The position numbers were made by a program, and so were the translations under genes. A DNA stretch of 7,442 nt from Planctomycetaceae bacterium (GTDB lineage Bacteria > Planctomycetota > UBA1135 > GCA-002686595). Below are positions 1 through 6,858 of the stretch, one piece after another. How positions within the stretch are numbered: the stretch's first letter is position 1; each line of letters starts with the position of its first letter. The notes under the pieces are model-generated. The model ran no database searches. It had not been told where the DNA came from and was given only the letters and a program-made list of their open reading frames with translations. The stretch spans positions 1 through 7,442 of the forward strand of contig JABWBL010000158.1 in NCBI GenBank assembly GCA_013360535.1, written 5' to 3'.

Positions 1-743
1 AGCGCGAGCTTGCGGCCGAGCTCCGTGCGCGTCCGGCGTTCCTGTGCCTGCGCGAGCCGCACTTCGAGCGAGAGCACGTCGATCCGCAGCGCGGAACCGT
101 TCTCCAGCCGCTTGCGCGCGTCGGAGAGCTGCTCCTCCAGCGTGCGCACGCGTGCGTCGTCGGATGTCGCGAGTTCGCGCGTCGCCCGCAACTCGAGCCA
201 CGCGCTCGACACCGCCGCGACCAGCGCGTTCCGCACCGCATCCTGCGCCGCGGCACCGGCGTCGATGCCGAGCTCGGCCGCACGAATTCCCGCGGAATCC
301 ATGCCGCCGCGCCACAGGTTCCAGCTCGCTCCGAGCGACGCTTCGGTGTTGCGCAGCGATCCCGGATCGTTGAAGTCCGTGTTGGGCGCCAGCCGCCCTG
401 CGTCGATCGTCTTGAACAGGTACGTCGACGGCGCGTCGGCCCACAGGACCGACAGCTGCGCGCCGACCATCGGGTACAGCGCCGCGCGCGCCTGCGCGAG
501 CGCCGCTTCCGCCGCGTGAACACGCGCCTCGGCCTCGTACAGGTTCGGGTTGCGCGCGAGGCACAGCTCGATCGCTTGCGGAAGCGTGCGCACGGTTCCG
601 TCGCGCGCCGGCTCGACCTTCGGTGTCGCTCGGGGGCTCGGCACGGCTCGCAATGCGGCGCGCGGGAGCGGTCGCTCCGGCGCGGAGGTGACGCACGCCG
701 CGAGCGGCAGCACGAGAGCGAGCGGGATCAGTTGGCGTTCCAC
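1..743 (-). CDS. TolC-family outer-membrane efflux lipoprotein (3' end cut by window edge)
   Basis: This is the N-terminal 247 residues of an outer-membrane efflux protein; the rest lies beyond the left edge. Such proteins form trimeric channels that dock to a periplasmic adaptor and an inner-membrane pump. A short hydrophobic leader ends in a lipobox, L-A-A-C at residues 14-17, so the mature protein should be lipidated on Cys17. The helical OEP repeat follows: 'LPQAIELCLARNPNL' from about 54, then an alanine-rich helix at 72-90. A 'FNDPGSLRNTEASL' stretch at 124-137 and 'SWNLWRGG' at 140-147 look like the transmembrane strand and turn of the family. A second long helix runs from about 150 to 245. 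The GTG start at 741-743 is chosen because GGAGGA at 747-752 precedes it and it gives a complete lipoprotein signal; the spacing is short. Only 15 bases separate it from the TauE/SafE gene, so it is probably co-transcribed. The substrate is unknown. Confidence 0.85.
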   Translation of the reverse strand, partial: MERQLIPLALVLPLAACVTSAPERPLPRAALRAVPSPRATPKVEPARDGTVRTLPQAIELCLARNPNLYEAEARVHAAEAALAQARAALYPMVGAQLSVLWADAPSTYLFKTIDAGRLAPNTDFNDPGSLRNTEASLGASWNLWRGGMDSAGIRAAELGIDAGAAAQDAVRNALVAAVSSAWLELRATRELATSDDARVRTLEEQLSDARKRLENGSALRIDVLSLEVRLAQAQERRTRTELGRKLA

Positions 744-758
744 GTTTCCTCCGAGGTT

Positions 759-1505
759 CTAGTTCCAGCGGGTGAGCAGGATTCCGGCGCCCGCGAGCAC
801 GAGCACGGCCGCGAACACACGCTGCAGCGCGCGCTGCGGGACGAGGCTCGAAACCCGACTGCCCAGCAGGCTGCCGGCGATGCCGACAGCCGTGAACAGC
901 GCGAGCACATTCCAGTCGACCGCGAGGTCGAGATCGCCAAGCACTTCGACGTACTTCGCGAAACCGACGAGCGACTTGAGCGTGATGATCACGAGGCTGG
1001 TGCCGATGGCGCGGCGCATCGGCAGACCACCGAGCAGCACCAGCGCCGGGACGATCAGGAAGCCGCCTCCGACGCCGACGAGCCCCGTCAGCACACCGAC
1101 GGCCAGCCCTTCGAGCGCGATCATCCACGTCGGATGGGGCCGCGTGCGCGCCGTTTCGACAGGCTTTCGCAGCATCAAGACCGAAGCGACCAGCATGACG
1201 AGCCCGAGCAGCGCAAGTTGGGTGTGGGCGCTCACGTACTTCGCGAGCCACGCTCCACCGAACGTTCCGACGATGCCGGGCAACCCGAAGCGGATCACGC
1301 TGCGCCAGTCGACTTCGCCACGTCGCGCGTACGGAAGCGACGCGAACAGGCTGATGCCCGCGACGATGCCGAGCGAGCTCGCGATCGCGACCTTCTCGTC
1401 CTGGTGGGCGAGGTACAGGAGCGCTGGAACCGTGAAGATCGAGCCGCCCGAGCCGAGCAGCCCGAGGCTCAGTCCGATCGCGAGGGCACCCAGCCAGACG
1501 AGCAT
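759..1505 (-). CDS. TauE/SafE-family sulfite or organosulfonate exporter, inner membrane
   Basis: The 248-residue product is almost entirely hydrophobic, with about eight predicted membrane helices. The internal two-fold repeat of TauE/SafE permeases is visible: 'GLLGSGGSIFTVPALL' at about 15-30 and 'GLVGVGGGFLIVPALV' at about 141-156. Length is normal for the family, roughly 240-270 residues. Members move small anions, often sulfite, sulfoacetate or similar compounds, across the inner membrane. Next to a persulfide dioxygenase the likely cargo is sulfite, but that is inferred from context. An open frame extends upstream to 1757, but that part is out-of-frame overlap with the previous gene. 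The ATG at 1505 is preceded by AGGAG at 1516-1520, which overlaps the stop codon of the upstream gene, with 10 bases of spacing. This indicates translational coupling. The TolC-family gene follows 15 bases after the stop. Confidence 0.9.
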   Translation of the reverse strand: MLVWLGALAIGLSLGLLGSGGSIFTVPALLYLAHQDEKVAIASSLGIVAGISLFASLPYARRGEVDWRSVIRFGLPGIVGTFGGAWLAKYVSAHTQLALLGLVMLVASVLMLRKPVETARTRPHPTWMIALEGLAVGVLTGLVGVGGGFLIVPALVLLGGLPMRRAIGTSLVIITLKSLVGFAKYVEVLGDLDLAVDWNVLALFTAVGIAGSLLGSRVSSLVPQRALQRVFAAVLVLAGAGILLTRWN

Positions 1506-1518
1506 GGTCCGGTCGCTC

Positions 1519-1932
1519 CTACGCGACCTTCGCCGCTTGGCCTTGTCGCTGGCGCAGCCACGTGCCGCCGACGATGCCGAGCACCGTGGCGAGCGCGTAG
1601 GCCTTGCCTTCACCGAGTTGCGCGAGCGCCGTGCCCGGGCAGGTGCCCGACAGGGCCCAGCCCACGCCGAACACGATTCCGCCGAGGAAAACGGCCTTGT
1701 GGTAGGGCTTGTGCGCGAGCGAGATCGGCGCGCCGGCGAGCGAGCGGGCTCCCGCACGCTTGAGGACGAACAGCCCGAGCGCCGCCGTCGCGATCGCCAC
1801 GCCGATCACTCCAAACAGGTGCAGATCGGTGAGCTTGAACATGCCGTGGATCGCGGCGTAGTCCGTCGCGCGCGCGGCCGACAGCAGGAAGCCGAACAGC
1901 GCGCCGCTGGCGACGAAGAGGAGCGCCTTCAC
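1519..1932 (-). CDS. YeeE/YedE-type sulfur transporter, second half (DUF6691-like)
   Basis: This 137-residue membrane protein resembles the C-terminal half of YeeE/YedE (TsuA-type) thiosulfate or sulfur transporters. It begins with a hydrophobic helix, 'ALLFVASGALFGFLLSAA' at 3-20, and has about four membrane segments. Its hallmark is 'GTCPGT' at 96-101 with Cys98. In TsuA, conserved membrane cysteines are thought to relay thiosulfate by S-S or S-H contacts. The start is GTG at 1930-1932. GGAGG at 1939-1943, six bases upstream, supports it over a TTG at 1959, which would add nine charged residues in front of the first helix. Its start overlaps the stop of the first-half gene as GTGA, the classic arrangement for equimolar, coupled synthesis. 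I infer that the two halves form a heteromeric transporter; the exact substrate is not shown by the sequence. Confidence 0.87.
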   Translation of the reverse strand: MKALLFVASGALFGFLLSAARATDYAAIHGMFKLTDLHLFGVIGVAIATAALGLFVLKRAGARSLAGAPISLAHKPYHKAVFLGGIVFGVGWALSGTCPGTALAQLGEGKAYALATVLGIVGGTWLRQRQGQAAKVA

Positions 1933-2396
1933 GCTGCACCTCCCGCGAGCGCGACCCAAGCCCAGGTCGCCGCGAACCCACCGGCCATGAAGCCGAGCGT
2001 CGCGACGAGGCTCGACTTCGCGCCGAGCGCGATCCCGACGATCGAGTGCCCGCTCGTGCAGCCACCCGCCGTGCGAGCGCCATGACCGATCAGCGCGCCG
2101 CCAACGAGCAGCACGACCAACGTCGCGACGTCACCGAGCCCGAGTGCGCTGCTGACTGGCTCCGCTTTCGTCGCCAGCTCGTGGGTCCCTGCCAGCGCCG
2201 ACGCGGCGAGGCCACCGAGCGGCAGTCCCAACGCGAACCACAGCTTCCAGCGCTCGGGGCCCGCGGGCTTGGCGAGCGCGCACAGCTCCGAGTAGCCCGA
2301 CGAGATGCCGAGCACTTTGCCGGAAACCAGCGCGAACAGCGGCACGAAGCCGCCGATGCACGCTCCAGCGATCCAGAAGGGCCAGTCCAAGGTCAT
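1929..2396 (-). CDS. YeeE/YedE-type sulfur transporter, first half
   Basis: The product has 155 residues and is mostly hydrophobic. A first helix lies at about 5-25, a soluble stretch with 'GISSGYSELCAL' at 30-41 follows, and further helices lie at about 52-70, 90-105 and 117-150. The signature of the YeeE/YedE sulfur-transport family is 'TAGGCTSGHSIVG' at 109-121, containing Cys113; Cys39 is a second candidate. Full-length YeeE proteins run to about 350 residues, so this is one half, complemented by the next gene downstream. Related pairs occur beside persulfide dioxygenases and rhodaneses in many sulfur-metabolising bacteria. The ATG at 2394-2396 follows GAGGA at 2406-2410 with 9 bases of spacing. 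That ribosome site lies inside a small 5-bp palindrome at 2399-2410. An open frame continuing upstream to 2819 is only overlap with the preceding gene. The gene ends in a 4-base GTGA overlap with the second-half gene. Confidence 0.88.
   Translation of the reverse strand: MTLDWPFWIAGACIGGFVPLFALVSGKVLGISSGYSELCALAKPAGPERWKLWFALGLPLGGLAASALAGTHELATKAEPVSSALGLGDVATLVVLLVGGALIGHGARTAGGCTSGHSIVGIALGAKSSLVATLGFMAGGFAATWAWVALAGGAA
1937..1944 (-). promoter_or_regulatory. Shine-Dalgarno site deciding the GTG start of the second YeeE/YedE half
   Basis: The minus strand reads GGGAGGTG, and the GGAGG core is six bases before GTG. It lies inside the last codons of the first-half gene. This fixes the GTG start and fits termination-reinitiation across the GTGA overlap. 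Confidence 0.75.
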
Positions 2397-2433
2397 GAGA
2401 GGAGTTCCTCGAGTTGGGTAGGGGAGAGGAGCA

Positions 2434-3837
2434 CTACGCGCCGACGGCGGGCGTGGTCCCGTTGCGGCGATTCCACGCTTCCATGCCGCCGACGACGTCG
2501 ACCAGCGAAGTGAAGCCGGCGTTGGCGAGCAGGCTCGCGGCGGCCGAAGAGCGGTAACCGGTGCGGCACACGATCGCGAGCTCGCGCGTGCGGTCGAGCT
2601 CGGACACGCGCTGGCGCAGGCGCTGGAGCGGAATGTGCACCGCACCTTCGATGTGGCCCGCGTTCCACTCGGCCGGCGTGCGCACGTCGAGAACCAGCGG
2701 AGGCTGCGGCTGCTCGAGACGCTCCGCGAGCGCCTGCACCGTGGTGCGGCGCGTGCGAGCGACGAGCTCGGGTCGACTCTCGAGCGAAGCCAGACCGTTC
2801 TCGAGGAAACCCGCGACACGCTCGAAGCCGATGCGCCCCAGCCGCAGCGCCGCTTCGCCCTCGCGACCGGGCTCGGCGATCACGACCACGGGCTTCGCCG
2901 GATCGAGCAGCGAACCGCTCCAGGTCGCGAAGCTCCCCTCGAGGCTGATGTTGACGCTGCCGGCGAGGTGACCGCCCGCGAAGTCCGCCGCGGGGCGCAC
3001 ATCGACGAGCTGCGCCCCTTGGTTGGCGAGCAGCATCACGCTGTCGAGCGAAAGCGGCCGCAGCGCTTGCTCGAGCTGCTGGTCGAGCACGCCGCGTTCC
3101 TTGCGGTTGAGCGTCGCGTTGTAGACGAAGTAGGCCGGCGCGTCGGGCTGGTCGGCCGTGACGAGCGCGATGAACTCCTCGCGCTTCATCGGGCGCAGCG
3201 CGTAGTTGTAGCGGCGTTGCTCGCCCAGCGTGGACACGCTCTCGCTCGACAGGCGCTTGCCGCACATCGAGCCCGCGCCGTGCGCCGGATACACCAGCGT
3301 CTCGTCGGGCAGCTTGAGCAGCTTCTCGTGCAGCGAGTCGTACAGCATCGAGCCGAGCTCGTTCGCCGTGACGCCGATCGACGCGAGCAGATCCGGCCGC
3401 CCGACGTCGCCGATGAAGAGCGTGTCGCCGGTGAGCACGGCATGCGGCGCGCGCTCGTCCTTTGCGAGGTCGTGCACGACGATCGAGATGCCCTCGGGCG
3501 TGTGCCCCGGCGTCTCGAGCACCACGAGCCGCACGTCGCCAAACTCGAGCGCATCACCATCCTTCAGCGCCGTGAATTCGTATTCAGCCTTCGCTCGCGC
3601 GCCCAGGTAGATGCGCGCGCCCGTGCGCCGCCGCAGCTCGAGATGCCCCGCGACGAAATCGGCGTGAAAGTGCGTCAGGATGACGTGCCGGATCTCGAGC
3701 CCGAGCTTCGCCGCCTCCTCGACGTACTGCTCGACGTCGCGCTGCGGGTCGATCACGGCCGCGACTTTCGTGCGCTCGTCGGCGACCAGGTACGAAGCGT
3801 GAGCGAGACAACCGAGGTAGTACTGCTTGAGGATCAT
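2434..3837 (-). CDS. MBL-fold persulfide dioxygenase fused to two rhodanese domains
   Basis: The 467-residue protein starts with an ETHE1/CstB-type metallo-beta-lactamase domain (1-245). Its iron-site motifs are all present: 'THFHADFVAGH' with His56, His58, Asp60 and His65, then His112 in 'ETPGHTPEG', Asp138 in 'TGDTLF' and His186 in 'YPAHGAG'. Such enzymes oxidise glutathione or other low-molecular-weight persulfides to sulfite. Two rhodanese domains follow. The first (about 268-350) has Ala321 where the catalytic cysteine should be and is presumably structural. The second (about 364-460) keeps the active loop 'CRTGYRS' with Cys424, so it can carry sulfane sulfur, probably trading persulfide and thiosulfate. 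No signal peptide is visible, so the enzyme is cytoplasmic. The ATG at 3835-3837 opens the standard 'MILKQYYLGCLAHASYL' start of the family; GGAGA lies 11 bases upstream. It is the first gene of the sulfur operon, 37 bases before the YeeE/YedE pair. Confidence 0.93.
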   Translation of the reverse strand: MILKQYYLGCLAHASYLVADERTKVAAVIDPQRDVEQYVEEAAKLGLEIRHVILTHFHADFVAGHLELRRRTGARIYLGARAKAEYEFTALKDGDALEFGDVRLVVLETPGHTPEGISIVVHDLAKDERAPHAVLTGDTLFIGDVGRPDLLASIGVTANELGSMLYDSLHEKLLKLPDETLVYPAHGAGSMCGKRLSSESVSTLGEQRRYNYALRPMKREEFIALVTADQPDAPAYFVYNATLNRKERGVLDQQLEQALRPLSLDSVMLLANQGAQLVDVRPAADFAGGHLAGSVNISLEGSFATWSGSLLDPAKPVVVIAEPGREGEAALRLGRIGFERVAGFLENGLASLESRPELVARTRRTTVQALAERLEQPQPPLVLDVRTPAEWNAGHIEGAVHIPLQRLRQRVSELDRTRELAIVCRTGYRSSAAASLLANAGFTSLVDVVGGMEAWNRRNGTTPAVGA

Positions 3838-3860
3838 CGCTGCGTTGTTCTCCGAGGATT

Positions 3861-3878
3861 CGCGACCAAACGGTCGCG
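3861..3878 (-). promoter_or_regulatory. Perfect 7-bp hairpin or operator in the sulfur-operon leader
   Basis: The arms CGCGACC and GGTCGCG pair perfectly around a 4-base loop. The element ends 23 bases before the ATG of the MBL-rhodanese gene. If the sigma54 site at 3890-3905 is real, transcription starts near 3879 and this hairpin begins within a base or two of the 5' end. There it could stabilise the mRNA, or as DNA it could be a repressor operator overlapping the start point. The sequence alone does not separate these. Confidence 0.45.
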
Positions 3879-3889
3879 CTCTCCCCCAG

Positions 3890-3905
3890 ATCAACCGCCG
3901 TGCCA
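3890..3905 (-). promoter_or_regulatory. Sigma54 (RpoN)-type -24/-12 promoter candidate for the sulfur operon
   Basis: The minus strand reads TGGCACG, four bases, then TTGAT. The -24 element matches the RpoN consensus TGGCACG in all seven positions and the spacing to the -12 element is right. The -12 element is TTGA instead of TTGC, so the normally conserved C is an A. Orientation and position fit the MBL-rhodanese gene, with a predicted start near 3879 and a leader of about 42 bases. A gene for a sigma54-dependent activator lies only about 1.5 kb away, at 5307-6716. The -12 mismatch is the main weakness. Confidence 0.5.
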
Positions 3906-3939
3906 CGCCTCCAGGCCGCTTCCAGGCCCGGCAGCGCCC

Positions 3940-3961
3940 TGTCCCGCGCTCGTGTTGACAC
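3940..3961. promoter_or_regulatory. Possible activator-binding dyad upstream of the sigma54-like promoter
   Basis: TGTC and GACA arms are 13 bases apart (3940-3960), and within them GTGT-TG-ACAC (3952-3961) is symmetric except for its two central bases. The site lies about 35-55 bases upstream of the -24 element. Fis-type activators bind such dyads, usually farther upstream. No second matching copy was seen, so support is weak. Confidence 0.2.
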
Positions 3962-4112
3962 TTCGTCCAGCGCTGACGCTTTACGTTTCGTCCATTTGGC
4001 GCCGCTCGCCCCGCCGTCCCGTCCGGGCGCCGTGCGCGCATCCTGCGAACTTCCGCCAGCTTCCGCCCCATCGCTGCCCGCCGCATACAGGTCTCCGGGA
4101 GGCCATCGCACC

Positions 4113-5297
4113 ATGTTCCGCTCTTCGCACATCGTGCTGTCGCTCGTCGGCTCGTTCGGCCTCGCGCTCTCCGGCTTGGCGCAATCCACCGGCGGCGGCT
4201 GTCTCGCCTTCGATGGCGTCAACGACTTCGTCAACGTCGGGCGCACGGCGGCGCTCGAACCCGGTGAGATCACGATCGAGCTCTGGGCGCGGCTCGACGG
4301 CCCGCAGGACTGGAATACGCGTCTCCTGCGCAAGGGCGAGGTCGATGCCTACTTCCTGACGGCCGATCAGGACCTCGACGTGCGCATGCAGATCATGGCC
4401 ACGCGCGGCACGCAGTTCCGGGCGAGCGCGACCGACCCGCAGCCGCACACGCTCTACAACGGCCAGTGGCACCATTTCGCCGGCGTGTGGGCCACGGACC
4501 ACGCGGAGTTCTTCGTCGACGGCGTGCGGGTCGCGAGCACGCCCCATAGCCTGGGTGCGTTGGTGCACAATCCGCCGACAGATCTGTGCATTGGCGCCGG
4601 CCTGCCGGTCACGCTTCAGAACGAGTATTTCCGCGGCCGCATCGACGAGGTGCGCATCTGGAATCACCCGCGCACGCAGACGGAAATCGCAAGCAGCTGG
4701 AATCGATCCCTCGCTGGGCCGCAGTCCGGCCTGGTCGCCTATTGGCGCTTTGACGAGGGCGCCGGGCAGGTTGCGAGCGATTCCTCGGGGCTCGGACACC
4801 ACGGACGACTGGGTTGGACGAGCTCGGCTGAAGCGAGCGACCCAACGTGGGAGAGCGCCGGAGCACCGCTCGATTCTGACAGTGGCCTTGGCACGAGCTA
4901 CTGCACGAGCACCCTGAATTCCTCGGGCGCGATGGCGACCTTGCGACTGTCGGGCAACCTCTCGATCACCATCGCCAATGCGTCGCTCGAAGTGCACGCC
5001 GCACCTGCCGCACATACCGGCCAGTTCCTCTTCGGCCTGCGCCGCACGCGCATTCCGTTCGGGGACGGCTACCTCTGCATTTCGCCGTTCTCTCCGGGCC
5101 TGCAGCGCCTCGGTTCATTGCACGCGGTCGACGCGACGGGCTTCGCCTCACAAAACATCGACTTCGCCGGCAACACGGCGATTGGCGCGATCACCGCTGG
5201 CCGCAGCTGGTTCTATCAATTCTGGTTCCGCGACAACCTCCCCAGCGGCACCGGCTCGAACCTTTCCGGCGCCATCGAGGTCACGTACCTGCCGTGA
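4113..5297 (+). CDS. Secreted LamG-domain protein with planctomycete-type C-terminal module
   Basis: The 394-residue product has a signal peptide: basic start, hydrophobic core at about 7-21, and likely cleavage after 'GLAQ' at 21-24. Residues 30-235 form a LamG/concanavalin-like jelly roll. Its usual marks are 'CLAFDGVNDFVNVG' at 30-43, 'ITIELWARL' at 53-61, 'NGQWHHFAGVW' at 116-126, 'EFFVDGVRV' at 132-140, 'GRIDEVRIWN' at 175-184 and 'GLVAYWRFDEGAG' at 206-218. Residues 260-394 form a second beta-rich module from 'GTSYCTS' to 'FWFRDN...GAIEVTYLP'. I associate it with secreted proteins of planctomycetes. LamG domains typically bind glycans or other proteins; no catalytic motif is visible. 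The ATG is preceded by GGGAGG at 4097-4102 and gives a clean signal peptide. An open frame reaching back to 3900 would bury it. Codons ending in A or T look somewhat more frequent than in the neighbours. No link to the sulfur operon is apparent. Confidence 0.85.
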   Translation: MFRSSHIVLSLVGSFGLALSGLAQSTGGGCLAFDGVNDFVNVGRTAALEPGEITIELWARLDGPQDWNTRLLRKGEVDAYFLTADQDLDVRMQIMATRGTQFRASATDPQPHTLYNGQWHHFAGVWATDHAEFFVDGVRVASTPHSLGALVHNPPTDLCIGAGLPVTLQNEYFRGRIDEVRIWNHPRTQTEIASSWNRSLAGPQSGLVAYWRFDEGAGQVASDSSGLGHHGRLGWTSSAEASDPTWESAGAPLDSDSGLGTSYCTSTLNSSGAMATLRLSGNLSITIANASLEVHAAPAAHTGQFLFGLRRTRIPFGDGYLCISPFSPGLQRLGSLHAVDATGFASQNIDFAGNTAIGAITAGRSWFYQFWFRDNLPSGTGSNLSGAIEVTYLP

Positions 5298-5306
5298 AGC
5301 GCGCGC

Positions 5307-6716
<1,410 letters not shown>

Positions 6717-6858
6717 GGTGGCGTGGGCTTCGCGAAGGGGGAGCGGAGTTCGTAGGGACGCGGGACTTGGTCCGCAGGGGGCGGAACAGGCTCTCGCCGG
6801 GCGCGCATTCTAGGACGATGAAGCTCCAACCGCCTGCTTTCGCGGGAAGAGGCCTCCG
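6717..6858. promoter_or_regulatory. Divergent regulatory spacer between activator and cytochrome c genes
   Basis: The 142-base spacer carries a perfect 10-bp palindrome CTTCGCGAAG at 6728-6737, eleven bases upstream of the activator start. A second dyad, TCCGC-N5-GCGGA, lies at 6771-6785. A weak sigma54-like match to the -24/-12 pattern reads towards the cytochrome gene at 6719-6733 (TGGCGTG, then TCGC). Its GG and GC pairs are correctly 10 bases apart, but two -24 positions and one -12 position differ from consensus. The dyads could serve autoregulation. No convincing sigma70 promoter was seen. Confidence 0.35.

Larger units (their letters stand above)
3838..4112. promoter_or_regulatory. Divergent intergenic region between the sulfur operon and the LamG gene
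   Basis: This 275-base spacer must carry the start signals for both flanking genes. For the minus-strand operon it holds the sigma54-like promoter and hairpin listed separately. For the plus-strand gene there is a perfect TTGACA at 3955-3960, but no good -10 element follows at 16-19 bases, so a sigma70 promoter here is weak. Candidate dyads are GTGT-TG-ACAC at 3952-3961, TGTC-N13-GACA at 3940-3960 and AGCG-CTGA-CGCT at 3969-3980. TTCGTCCA occurs twice, at 3962-3969 and 3987-3994, with starts 25 bases apart. Open frames cross the spacer, but I see no start site or recognisable protein in it. Confidence 0.5.

Noticed and set aside
516..2085. Long plus-strand open frames opposite the TauE/SafE and YeeE/YedE genes
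   Set aside because: Their translations are Arg/Asp/Glu/Gln-rich low-complexity sequence with no family features. They arise from the GC-rich codon bias of the real minus-strand genes, which have clear motifs.
3955..3987. Sigma70 promoter for the LamG gene starting from a perfect TTGACA
   Set aside because: No hexamer at 16-19 bases spacing matches TATAAT in more than three positions. The nearest TA...T pattern (3982-3987) is 21 bases away. Kept only as a remark on the intergenic region.
2635..4359. A 574-residue plus-strand open frame opposite the MBL-rhodanese gene
   Set aside because: It runs antisense to conserved metal-site and rhodanese motifs, then crosses the intergenic spacer and the LamG start in another frame. 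Composition is charged and repetitive.
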